Assembly (NCBI RefSeq): GCF_964355755.1
Contig: NC_092673.1
Location: 7,879,001 to 7,943,000 of the forward strand
DNA length: 64,000 nt
Direction of reading: 5' to 3'
Source: Antedon mediterranea
Taxonomy: Eukaryota > Echinodermata > Crinoidea > Comatulida > Antedonidae
Below the pieces are notes generated by a model. The model did no database searches. It saw only the letters and a program-made list of their open reading frames with translations, and was not told the origin of the DNA. A program made the translations under genes and the position numbers. Below, in pieces: positions 24,529-54,300 of the stretch. Each line of letters begins with the position of its first letter. Positions within the stretch are counted from its first letter, which is position 1.

Positions 24529-26621
24529 TAATATTATCTTCTTAAAGATATATTGTGGCCCCTGAAAAAAAACACTTTTTAAAATGTTTTTGTTGAATAT
24601 GCCATTCTAATATCACATTATTTACCAAGAATTGGATAAAAAAAATGATTTACTTGAAAAAATTGTAATTTCATAGTCAATGGGTTTTTGGTTGTATTTA
24701 ACTATTAATTTGTCTTTTTATAAAATGAAAACATAATTTTTTTTTCTATGAAATTGATTAAATTTATTATTATATTACAACAATGAAATGGCCTAGGCCT
24801 ATTCATGGTATTTTTTTATTAATTGTTGTTTTTGCAATGCATCTTTAAATTTGTATAGGCCTAGGTAGGAGGCCTACTAGTACTACTAGGCTAGGCCTAC
24901 TAGCCTAGAGGCCCTAAATTGAAATGTTGTTGTTGTTTTGTTTTGAAAGTTGTTTCGAATGAATATTCATTAAAAAACAGATCCGATGATAATGTTGTGG
25001 TGAATCTAGGCCTACAGTAGGCAGCCTACTATCAACATAAAGCGGGTATCAAGAATAGTCCTAGGCCAAGCTACGATAATGATGGTGACGCGATGACAGC
25101 CGTCTTAACCTCCCTGGCCTTCCATCAACGAAGTCAGGCTAGTCCTAGCTAGGCCCAAGCCTTCTCCTCATCCCAGAGCAGAGATAAATAAAACCACAAT
25201 GATATGATTGAAAAATGTGAGCCTTATGCTTGTAGTATGGTCACTAAGAAAACGGAATTAAATAAACAATGTTTTTAAAATACCTAGATATTACATTGGT
25301 AAATATTTATCATCAATCACCTGACCATTTTGCCGAAATCCTCCGTTTGTTTATAGTTAAAATATCGAAAAGTCGATGGTGTGTACGGAAGTATAAGGGA
25401 GAGCTGAGAGTACCGATTGAGGGCCTAAATTTAAACGAAATTCTAGCCTAGGAGGCGGCTAGAGCTAGGACTTTCTTTAAATAAATTAAATTATCAATAA
25501 ATATTTAGCATATAATATTCACTTATATAAATATTTAATAAGAAACCAATAATAAACTATACACAGGGGTTTACTTGATATTTTTTTGACATGGATATTA
25601 TATTTTGTAAAATAAAAGCTTTTTCTAAAATGTGAGAATTCAAAATGGCGGTTAAGATTATAGATTCTGTTGACGCCCTCTCTTAAAAATGATAATATAG
25701 AGGACACACTCTGATTTGTTGCCTGTTCATAGCCAACTCATGGAGGGGATACCTCCATGGCCAACTGTATTATTTTTGTTATCTTTATATTATTGTCTCA
25801 TTCATGAACAGTTAATAATTTGCCTGTTTTAAAGTGGTTTTTATTTGGTTGGCCCACTTTTGGGCCGAAACATCCCACTTTTTTTGGGGGGGGGAGTGCA
25901 ATGTTATTTTTGTGGTGAGGACATTTTAGGAATTATATGGAGTGTGCAATGTGAAATGAAACTTGTTTCTGAGCGGTGCGTGTTCGACACCACCTCTCCT
26001 CAATTCTAACTCGAGTATCTCTAATTCTTTACATTTTGTTTAACTTTGCCACTCGCCCCCTACCCCTGGTTCCGCCGGTCCTGATCATTGCTGAGACAAT
26101 AATTTTTAGAATATGAACATTTTAGCTTTTAATCGGGGGTAAAATGCATAAATATCCGCTAGATATGATGATAATAATGACGCAATTAATATCAACTGAT
26201 AGATACAGTTAAAATTGTATCGGAATGTTTGGTAAATTGTAGATCATGTCAATCAATTGAATTCTACTACAATGTGTTGTCCTGGAGTTTGTACTCTACC
26301 GTATTGTGTATGATGGGGCGTTTATGAGGAATTTCGGAAATAAATAAACGCGTTTCAAAGTGGGTCGTTTATTCGAATAAATATACGGTATATATCAAAA
26401 AAACAAAAAGTTATTCGTTTATATTTCATAAATACAAATCAATTGAAAGATGAAAACAATCAAAGATAAAAGCTTATGTTGAGTTATATAATTACAATGT
26501 TTATACAGTTACATTTAAAATTGTTTTGAAAATACTAAAAAAGGATTCAGTATGAATGAGTATAGACTCGAGGACAAAATTAAGATAATTGATTAATAGT
26601 AGGCCTAATCGTCTGCAAATA
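24529..26621. other. spacer between CEP350 and dynamin
   Basis: AT-rich, with short GGCCTAGGCCTA-like tracts around 24790-25030. No coding sequence is supported. It includes a possible CEP350 promoter (25321-25392) and AAAATGGCGG, a YY1-like word, near 25642. The 25855-25885 stretch shares TGGGCCGAAACATCCCACTT, in inverted form, with 29470-29500. Confidence 0.5.
25321..25392 (-). promoter_or_regulatory. possible CEP350 first noncoding exon and ETS site
   Basis: Minus strand shows ACTTCCGT (25385-25392), an ETS-family site common in housekeeping promoters, about 65 nt before a donor GGTCAG|GTGATT (exon edge at 25321). This donor could join to the acceptor at 22866 upstream of the CEP350 ATG. 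Purely inferred; a short upstream ATG would then precede the main start. Confidence 0.25.
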
Positions 26622-28690
26622 TATTCAATTCAATTCAATTCAAAGTAACATTTATTTTCTTCAAAATAAAACAGTCAACAAAATGGTGTAAAGAAAGGTA
26701 ATATGATTGAAGAAGGCATGATCAAAAAAGCAAAAAGCTTGTGACAGACATGCCTAAACAAAGATTAGATAAGAACAACACGAAAAAAGAAAATAAATAA
26801 ATAAATAAAAAAAATAAAGAAATAACAATATAAAAAATTTACATAACATGGGTTAAACTAAATAAGTAAAATAACAAAAAAAAAACAATTTTGGTATAAA
26901 TAAAGAATTGATTCGTCTTCTTCTTGTTACTCATCATTAAAATTATTATCATAAAATGTAATATAATAAAAATTAATACTTGGATGTGATATATCTTTTA
27001 AGTTTAATTGAAAAGCTTTTCTTAGATACAGCATCTTTAATATTTGAAGGTAGTTTATTCCATAGTTTAGGTCCACTAAATCTTATGTTATATTGAAATG
27101 AAGTTTTTTTATGAAGAGGGATATGCATATCCTGTACAGTTCGAGTTCTATAATTGTGAAAAGATGCGTTTGGTTGGAATAAATTTGTAAATTGAGGTGG
27201 GTTTAGGGAGTTAATCGATGAGTAGAGAAAAGTACACTATTGATGATAGTTAAGATCTTTCAACTTTAAAAGGTTTAGGGAGGAAAATAAGGGATCTGAG
27301 TGAGCTAGTGGTGGTGCACCTGAAATTATTCGAACTACTTTCTTCTGTTTGCTAAATAATCTGCTAGTGTTGGACTCATACGTGTTGCACCAAACTACAT
27401 TGCAATAGTTTAAATATGGTAAAATAAGAGTACAATACAAGGTATGAAGAATGTTTTTGGGAAGAAAAAAAGACAGTCTAAAAATGATACCAGTATTTTT
27501 GGATATTTTATTTTCAATTTATTTCATATGTTGCTTCCAAGTGAGACCTGAATCAATGGTAACACCAAGAAATTTTGTATTTTCAACGAGTGGAACAATA
27601 TGTTCATTAATTTTAATATGTCTATCATCAAGATTTACAGTTTTGCGAGTGTTTCGAAACAAAATAGAACAGCATTTCTTAACGTTTACGGAAAGTTTGT
27701 TTGCTCGGAAATATTCACACACTTTAGTCAGTTCCTGGTTGACAACCGCAAAAAGTGACTGAATATTTGGATTTGTATAAAGGAGGGTAGTATCGTCAGC
27801 ATAGAGACAGAAAGAAAATAATTTAGAGGATGAACAAATGTCATTTATATATAAAGAAAATAAAAGTGGGCCAAGCAGTGAACCTTGGGGGACTCCACAT
27901 GATATAGGTGTAAAATGAGAGGTAACATTGCTATATTTAGTACATTGAAATCTATTTGACAGATAACTTTTAAGTAGATCATGTGCAGGTCCACGGATTC
28001 CATAAATGAAAAGTTTGGATAAGAGAATGTTATGATTGATAGTATCAAAAGCTTTTGAGAGATCAATGAATGTTCCAATAGCAAAATGGTTTTTTTCAAA
28101 TGCATCCACAATACTATTAGTAAGTTGTAAAAGAGCCATCGAAGTATCATATCCTTTTCGAAAGCCATATTGATGGTCAGAAAGAATATTGTGTTTTAAC
28201 ATAAATTTGTATGTCCGATCATAAATGATGCGTTCAAACATTTTGGAGAAAATTGACAGAATGGAGATGGGACGATAATTGCTAACATCAGACTTGACTC
28301 CAGATTTATAGATGGGGGTTACTTTTGCAAGTTTTAATTTGTTTGGAAACACTCCTTTAGACATAGACAGGTTAAAAATATAGCAAAGTGGGTGAGAGAT
28401 AAGGCTACATGTTTGCTTAACTATATTAGTACTAATATCGTCAAAACCTGGAGCCTTATTATTCTTGAAATATTTGACTGTGTTGAGTATTTCATTATCG
28501 TCAACAGGGATAAGAAATAGGGAATTGAGAGTAGGGTTCTGTAAGTAGTCTTTATAATTTGTTGCATGTGATGGTATTTGACTTGCAAGGGTAGGTCCAA
28601 TCTGTCCAAAAAACTGATTAAAAGAATTTGAAATTTTAATTGGATCATTTGATAATTCGCCATCACATTCGATTTGTAAGTCTGGCTGAT
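26622..28690 (-). pseudogene. broken non-LTR (LINE) reverse transcriptase copy
   Basis: Minus strand. A continuous frame from about 28690 to about 26990 encodes an RT of the CR1/L2/Jockey-like group: NNKAPGFDDIS, YKSGVKSDVSNYRPISILS, FIDLSKAFDTINHNIL, GVPQGSLLGPL, YADDTTLLY and FLGVTIDSGLTWKQH, plus the conserved C-terminal PYLNYCNVVW. In-frame stops at 27519-27521 and about 27237-27239 break it; the endonuclease is missing, so it is 5'-truncated. A (TTGAA)n tail at 26624-26645 marks the 3' end, as in CR1/L2-type elements. Function: dead element. Confidence 0.88.
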
Positions 28691-28899
28691 TATTCTTATA
28701 TAATAATAATAATATTTTTTTTTAATACAACGGAATATACATTATATTGTATATATTTATATCTAAATTATTACAGAAACAGTAATACTATAATAATAAT
28801 TTAGTAAATTTGGTTACATAAAAAGTATTTAAAATTAAGTTTTTCTCGGTATTGGAATGTGATCATGAATCAGAGAATCAGTCGCTGAAGATTTTGTCA

Positions 28900-28961
28900 T
28901 TACGTCATTGTTTAGTACTCGGGACTGCGCATGCTCGTAAGTAAAAAAAAATCAGGAAGTG
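28900..28961 (+). promoter_or_regulatory. candidate dynamin promoter motifs
   Basis: Within 165 bp upstream of the start codon are TTACGTCA (28900-28907, CRE/ATF-like), TGCGCATGC (28926-28934, NRF1-like) and AGGAAGTG (28954-28961, ETS-like). No TATA box is evident. This combination is typical of TATA-less housekeeping promoters; activity is inferred. Confidence 0.4.
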
Positions 28962-29063
28962 TGCAAGGCGTACACAAAACATAGATTGCTTCCGAATTTG
29001 GATATTTTGTATTTACTTTAATTTTGATTCAAATAAAGTTGCATCTGGCCTGTTTGATTAAAG

Positions 29064-46020
<16,957 letters not shown>

Positions 46021-46071
46021 AATATTTGAAGAACATTAATACAGACCTTGAACTGATGATGGTCATGCCCC

Positions 46072-46077
46072 AATAAA
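46072..46077 (+). terminator. possible dynamin poly(A) signal
   Basis: AATAAA 52 nt after the stop codon. Other AATAAA words lie further downstream, so longer 3' UTRs are possible. Confidence 0.4.
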
Positions 46078-47772
46078 TCATTTACTTCCATGTATTTACA
46101 TATTAGGAAGGAATGTAAAGTAGTACACCCTTCCTAATACTAATTAATACTAGCAGTATTGTGTCAAAGGTCATACAATAATTGTGCTAATATAATATTA
46201 TTTCTAATAGTGAATATGCGCCATTTCCAAATGGTTTAATAAATTTTCTGTAGATGATGTTTTACATATCAAAAGCCATCAAAGATAAGTGAAATGATTT
46301 TTTTATGAATACCAAACAATAGTATGTTTAAATAATCCTGTATAAATAAACAATGTTCAGAAATGCAAAGATGTGACTTCAGTCCATCGTTTATAAGAAA
46401 ACATGTTATCCTAGGCCCACTAAACAGCACCAGTCACACCTTCTTAGATAATAAATATGCAATAGTGTTTATCCATACATGACTAATAAGCCTATTCCTT
46501 CAATACATGACTTGATTGCCTTTCCTCCTTTTTGTAACAACATCAAACACACAGGAGGTCATCGAATAGTGCGTTTTTGCATTAGGGCACCAAGCGAAAG
46601 GAGCGGTCCTATTTATTAAATGCATTTTGTACAACCGATGATGATAAGCTTCATCCTAGGCCGTAGACCTTGTGAAGGGCTCAGTAGGTTTTGCGTTAGC
46701 CAGGATAGATCTTAGGTTAGCAAAGTTTAGAAGGATTAACTAAAAAAACCTAATCAAATTCTTAAACAGGGCTTACGAGGATGGTTCCATATTTTAAATG
46801 AATCGGTAAAGTATACACAAACAAAATTGTTTTTATGTTAAGTAGAAAAAAAATTAAGAATAAAGTGATTTGTTAGTTTCATTTACAGTTCCAGGGGTGG
46901 ATGGAGGAGGCCCAGAGTCATAATTCCCTCTTTTACTATTTACTGATTATTAGGTAAGACTATATTCACACCTTAAAATATTTTGTAATGGCCACTGTGC
47001 AAGACCCTAATGAAAACTGTACAACCCCCTTTCCCCTCTTAACCAACTGGCCATTCACAAAATTCCTTAACCCATCCCTGAATTTTTAGCAATAATTTTT
47101 TTTTGTGGAAAAATTTGCAACTGCCATTTACTGAAAATAAAATTATGTTGCCGTAGTATGTATATTGAAATATTTGTTTTATAGATATATTAAATTATAA
47201 ATATAAAGATATGTGAATAATGTTTTGTTTACAAATTTTAATGTTCCAAGTCTGTACAATTATAAATATTAATCTGGTCAAAGTCCAAATTTGTTTAGAA
47301 GAAAGAAGGCGTTATTATGATTTTTTAATCCATTTGAGTACATTGTAAATTTAAAATTTTCAAGTATACAAAATAAAAAATTATTATTTATAAAGATGTT
47401 ATAATTTATTATTGCTATTTGAATGGATATTTTAGCCTATATTCATTGCATATTACACATTTTGAATGAATGATGAAGCTTAAACAGAATTTACGATATA
47501 TATTGTCAAAATATAACCTACATAGATGAACATCTGTAGAGGGTATTGGTACATGTTTTACTGCAAAATGTTGGCGTACATGATTGATACTGATTTTCTA
47601 TAATTTTTTTTCATTACTTTTTATTTATCCTAGCTTTCATTTAAAATGCAAACAAAAGAAATGCGTTATACTGTACTAGTTTGCTTTTATACATTCCTCA
47701 ATTGTAATTTGTAGAAAATATATACATAGATATATCTCAAAAGTCCTAAATGCATTACATTATAACTATAAA

Positions 47773-48089
47773 ACATATGTGTATATGTTTAATGTACCCT
47801 TTAACATATGTGTGTATGTTTAATGTACCCTTTAACATATGTGTATATGTTTAATGTACCCTTTAACATATGTGTATATGTTTAATGTACCCTTTAACAT
47901 ATGTGTATATGTTTAATGTACCCTTTAACATAATTATGTGTATATGTTTAATGTACCCTTTAACATATGTGTATATGTTTAATGTACCCTTTTACATATG
48001 TGTATATGTTTAATGTAGCCTTTTACATATGTGTATATGTTTAATGTACCCTTTAACATATGTGTATATGTTTTATGTACCCTTTTTAC
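47773..48089. repeat. 31-bp minisatellite, about 10 units
   Basis: Unit is ACATATGTGTATATGTTTAA then TGTACCCTTTA. Variants include GTGTGTATG in unit 2, an ATTATG insertion near 47930 and TAGCC for TACCC near 48015. Noncoding. Confidence 0.95.
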
Positions 48090-51000
48090 AAATTCGCGTC
48101 CTAGTCTTCTAAAATATTACTTCTGATTAAATTGTAGAATTAATTATATATAAGTATATGTTAACCATTAAATAATGAACGTTTATGATTTTCACAAAGG
48201 AAAAACATTAATTATTACACATAATTAATTTTTAGTGTTGAAAGGCCCTAGGCCCATTAATCAATATATCAGTAGTGCTCGGAACAAGGTACTACAGTGT
48301 ATACAGAATGGTTTTCAGTCACCAACATTCTCCGAACGTGCAATGTACCACCCACTTGTGAGGATGGATCAAAATAATGATACATAATCAACCAATCAAA
48401 TAACAAGGATATATATATAAAACCTTTAAGAATATTATTATCTGGATTAGAAATGAGTTATTTTATTTATATCTGAGGGATATAACCATTGTATATGTGA
48501 TCATGTTTTATATAGGGTGTAACAGTACTTATTCCCTAATTAAAAGTTAAAAATATCTGAATTTAAATAAAGAATATGTTTATTTGTATGATGATGTAAA
48601 TAAATTAGTGTGAATTATATAAGACTTGATAAGTGAATAATAAATATATAAAAAATATACAAATCTTTGTTAATATTATTAGTCATTATAAAATCTATTA
48701 TTTTTACATTTTAGAACCCAACAGTGTCTCCTTAATAGGGGTTTCTTTTAAATAGTTGTTGCCTTTTCTACTTCAATAATCTCTTCTGACAGCTAAAATA
48801 ACATTGTGAACTACCTTTTAATATATATCTATTTTTTAATAGACTATTAACATTTTATCTCAGTGCTCCCCCGTTTAATAATAAACCTGGATTCGCATCT
48901 GCTGCTCTACATAGAGTCCATAGTGTTGCATTGTTTCCTCTTTCATTTCATGGGAAAGTGTCCCCTTACATAGTTGGCCTGTCACCATTCTTCTTCCTAA
49001 AAGTTTTACATTTAAGGACACATGGAAAGAATATAAAATGAGTAAACAAAGTAAATTTAAAATATGTATATATATATTTATTCTCTTTGTGCAAATTTTG
49101 CTCTACAAATTCTCAGTAGCTTACAATGTTGGTCCAAGCAGAGCATAGCAGGCAAAAACTATCATTACATGGAAAATCATTTTAATAAAAAAAATCTATT
49201 TATGAAAATTTGTTTCTGTAGTAGTGAAATTAACCATTCATTATGTTTCAATGCTACAGCTACTTTAATTTTTTTAATGAATAATTAAAATATTAAAATG
49301 ATTTTCATGTTTTTTTCAAATTTTTGATATACAAATGCCGATTTTTCTGCAAGTTGATGATTGCAGCAATCTGACTAGGGTAGAGGTCTAGCAATAAAAG
49401 GTCTTTGATGATGTCTTTGACGATGTCTTTGATGTACATAGACAGCAATATCTTCACATATTCTGCTTATGCACTGTAGATACCAACACACTATACACAC
49501 GTTTTGATATATATTTTTAACTTTCAACTCCTGCTGCACTTATTTAATAACAAAATAATTATTATATAATATTAAACCTGCAAGCTTCTTCATAATCATA
49601 AGAAAAATTCAATGATTTTCTTTAGAACATACACAATTAATACTGTTATTTTTAGTTTACACAGTACACCATTAATTTCTTGGACAAAACCCATTTCTTT
49701 ATAACCAAAAACTATTTCTGGGCAATAACATTTTTTTTACTATTTACATTTCAATAGATTCTGTATGTAGTTATGCAAACAGTTACTGTACACAAACAAA
49801 TCTGAGTTCCTGAATAATGCAGGAGAAAATATTAATTTTTATACACAATTAGTACTATTTATTTTAGAATATATGCACGGTACCATTATACATTTTGAGG
49901 TTGCTGCTGTGGCTTGAGATGATCCCTAAACCCCATCCTTAACACTCAAAAGTGGCCTCCAATGACCTGGCCAATTGGGTTTTTATGTTGCTTTGATTGT
50001 TGTTGTGGCCTAGGATCAGTCATTCTAGAATGTTAATGTTCTTAATAATACAAAAACATTTTTCGTGTAATAAAAGAAAAGTGCGAGGCCAGAGTGAAGC
50101 ACGCACCAGATGCGCGAGTGAGTCTTGACGTGTATGATACACATAAACGTTGGATAAACCCATTGTATTTATCAAGTCTGTGACCAGGAAAACTTTTAAA
50201 CCTAGATACCAGCAGAATAAGTGATGAGGCTTATAACTAACATATCTCATGATAATTACATTTTTGTGAAATACCTATGTAAAAACTATTGCAAAATTGT
50301 TCATACATTTATTATAATTTCTATAATTGTTAGCATTCTAGGTGTTTTATACAACTATCTAAAAACAAATAAATATGTTATAATGATTAAACAACATTAC
50401 TGTCTCTCTTTTACTCAATTAAACCTAAAACAACATGATTTTATATAATTAATTGCTTTTACAAACAGTATAAATCTATAAATTACAGTTGCTTATACAC
50501 AATGTTAAAAAATGTACTTTTTGATTAGGTGGGTCTTAATAAGGCACGAGTATTCTATTTTACAATTGCCTAACCTCACTCTTAATGCTTCCTTGTTCTT
50601 AAAATAATACTTATATGCCTACAATAGGCCTAAAAATATTATTGATATGAAATTTCTTAATAATTTTTCACCAACTTCCCTGGTTCCCAAGAATGTTGCT
50701 CATCCATAACATACCTATTTCATTGTAAAGTATTTACCAGTACAGTACTAATTATTTAATATTATGTGACCGTTAGTTTTAACTCTTTTTAAAATTAATA
50801 TCATAGTGCTTAAGAAAAATATCAAACCCTTTTAAACTGTATATGAAAGCATTAGTCCAATAAAACACACAATGCTCTCAACTACTGGCTAATAAAATTC
50901 TGTAATTATTCCATTGGCATATTCACGAGAGTTACCACAATTAACCATAATCCACTGCAGGGCGGATGGCTGTATATTTATACTCTATAGTTTCTAGTCT

Positions 51001-51320
51001 TGGTGATCCAAAATACAAAACGCTCCATAAGGTTCATTAGAAAAAGATTTAAACAGTATTAAAAAGCACTTGCATTATCTAAATTGAAAGTCGGTCTTCA
51101 TCTTAACATTTTTTATCAGTGGAAAAAAAAATGTTATGATTTTGATTTGAAAGAACGAGTGACCAGTTTGTCTCTGTAAGCATTTGCTATCAAACAATTT
51201 CGATGTGCGAGTGTGTGCAGGACATCAATGCTCAATGCTAGCATTTAGAAAGCTATCCAATTGGAAATTGGATATCATGCATATTTCAACCTTTAAGGTA
51301 GTAGATTTAGCAATAGGTGT

Positions 51321-51359
51321 TCAAGATGATGATGATGGTAGGCCAGTTTCCAAATGTCC
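51321..51359 (-). CDS. acetyltransferase-like terminal exon
   Basis: Only 13 codons: [12 protein letters not shown] and TGA. The acceptor is TTTTTCAG|GG. In MetX-type enzymes the sequence VGAAVKGHLE is the expected continuation of the preceding exon (ends VNNVGAAVK), which supports this tiny exon even though 3.6 kb of intron separates them. Confidence 0.8.
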   Translation of the reverse strand, partial: GHLETGLPSSSS

Positions 51360-54300
51360 CTGAAAAATAAGAAGTAAATTTTAACTTTGACATGGTTCAG
51401 CAAATTCAACAGCACATTCACTGCAACTAGGAATGCAAGAATTGATTATACGAGTTCAACCCTGATTAATTATAAACGGCTGAAATAGAATATTTACAAC
51501 TTTAATAACAATATATTTGGAATCTTCAGTATCAAAGATGGGTATATAGACACCATTTTTAACATGCTACGTCACTTAAAAGTTAAGTTATAAGCCAAAT
51601 TAAGTCTGAAATGGCGGCCTTTTTCTTTTTCACATTTTAAGGGTGAAGATCTAAAAATTGAGCCGGGTAAACAGCAGATTTGAATTCAGCACCCCAAAAT
51701 TACCCTAAAACACATGTTTTTTCGCTTTTAACACGAAATGCCTACAGCATCTCAGGGAAAAATTTCATTTGAAAATTTTGTTTAGCAAAATTGCTAATCA
51801 AACTGATTTTTTAGTCAAGAAACATAGTTTTGTATTGTATTTTTTGCTACACAATCAGGGCCGTAGCCAGGATCTGTCAAGGGGGGGTTCGGACACTAAA
51901 TATTTGGGTAAACCCCCCCCCCCCTTGGGGGTGGGGCCTGATGCGAAGCGAATTTTGTTCAATGACACCCCTAGATTGCCGGAAAATACACTCTCGTGCA
52001 GCATGCTACCAATGAGCAAAAAGATCGTACTTTTTTCCTCCTTCTCAAACACGTCGATAATTTAAAGGACGATAACTATTTGTTGCCGTATGTTAGATGC
52101 GCGTGCTCTGTGCGGAACCGCCGATTGTTTGATCATTTACTCCGTATTTTGTTTTGCGTTCAAGTTCAATGTGAACGTACATCTAGGAGCAGCCCCGAAA
52201 AAAGCACACTGGTTGAAGGCAAATGCTATTTGCTAGCTCTATCTATAATATTTATTTACAGCAATTTGTTGAGGAATATAAATATGTAAATAGGTGATAT
52301 TGATACATTTTAGTACGTATCGGCTGGTGGTCTAGAAAAAAATAATCGGATGCCATAATGTGAACTACAGTACTTGATACCATAGATATTATAGTGTAAA
52401 ATATTAATATTCATTATATTAATCCTCTATGATACATTATACTTCATAGTCACACATAAATACTGATGTACGTCGGAAGGCTATATACTTTATGCATGCT
52501 GCCTGACTGCCAGTGATCTAAACAATTATAGGTACGCAGTTGTCTGGCGGTGTCCTTTGTACGAATCGTTCGTGCCCCAGTTCGCTATGAGACGCGTCAA
52601 TATCATGTTACATGCAGGGACCAAACATTTATTTTTCAGGTTAAAATCGGCAATTCATTTGCAGCTTTTAGAAATTTACAGACACGTATCGCTAGTTGAC
52701 GCTCATACAGAGAAGTCACCCATGTTCGACCCACATTGAAAAAAACAGGTCTCAGATCCCGAGATTCTGAAAAACTACAGACCTATCTCGAATCTTAGTT
52801 TTTTAGGAAAAATAATTGAGAAGGTTGTTTCTAAACGGATTTTGTCGCATGTACAAAAACATGGCCTACTTGATCCGTATCAATCTGCCTACAAAGCGCA
52901 TCACAGTACTGAAACGGCATTACTTCGTGTAAATAATGACATCCTACGTGGGATGGATGATGGAAAGCTAACTGCTCTAGTATTATTAGATTTAAGTGCA
53001 GCATTTGATACGGTTGATCATTCTGTGTTGCTAAATAGACCCAGTACTTATATTGGTATTGAAGGAAATGCACTTGATTGGTGTCGGTCATATTTGGAAA
53101 AACGACCTCAACACGTATGTATTGGTGATGCTATTTCAAAAGCTTCTTTTCTAAACTTTTCGGTACCACAAGGATCTGTTCTTGGGCCGCAATGGTTTAC
53201 TATTTATTTACACCCGATACGGGATATCATAAGTAAATATGATCTGTGCTATCATGTTTATGCTGATGATACTCAGATTTATATTTCTTTTAAACCTACT
53301 ATGAAACACAGTGACATTTCTTTGGAATTGCTCCAACATTGTATCTATGAATTGCGTGTCTGGATGAAAAACAACTTTCTTAAATTAAATGATGAAAAAA
53401 CAGAATTTGTTCTCTTTGGATCAAAACAGCAGTTGGAAAAACTGCCACCAAGCTTTATTCACATTGGTGAAACCCAAATTGACCCGGCTAGGCAGGTTAG
53501 AAATCTTGGGGTTGAAATGGATGTGGGTATGACTATGATTTCTCATATCTCAAAAACTATTTCTGCGTCGTCTTTTCACTTGCGAAACATTCGAAGGATT
53601 CGCAAGTTTATAAATGAGACAGCAGCTAAACAACTTGTTCATGCTTTTGTCACTTCACGACTAGATATGGGAAACTCTTTGCTATACGGGCTACCACAAA
53701 AACAACTCCACAGGCTCCAACTGATTCAAAATACAGCGGCACGAGTTGTTAAAAAATTACCAAGATATGGACACATATCAAATACTTTGGAAATATTGCA
53801 TTGGCTCCCTGTTAGGTACCGCATTGTTTTTAAAATATTACTCTTTGTTTTTAAGTCTATAAATGGCATGGCTCCTGAGTATATTTCTGACATGCTTAGG
53901 CCATATGTTCCCGGACGTAATCTGCGTTCTAGTGACTCGCTGCTTCTACATCAGCCTAAGTCTCACCACTCATGGGGTGACAGAGCATTCTCCGTTACTG
54001 CTCCTCGTCTGTGGAATGCTCTACCGAGCTCTATAAGATTTTGCAAAACTGTTGATACTTTAAAAAAATTATTAAAAACACATTTATTCATTAAGGCATA
54101 TGGAAATCATGAGGTTTCTTAAAGTTTTTTAGACTTAGAATTGTTTTGTATACCTTTTCCTGGCCAGCATTATCTTTGGGGTGCCTCTGTCTTGGTTGTT
54201 GTCAAATGTGTATCCTGCTCCTTTGTTTGGTCACCTAGGTAGGGGTCCGGGACCGCGACAGAACGACAACGGATGGGGACCCTCCAAAGAAATTGCATTT

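Larger units (their letters stand above)
46021..51320. other. convergent intergenic region with 3' UTRs
   Basis: Between the dynamin stop and the acetyltransferase stop. No coding sequence is supported; open frames are short and unconserved in appearance. Contains the 31-bp minisatellite at 47773-48089, family-P fragments near 48720, and AT-rich sequence. Confidence 0.6.
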
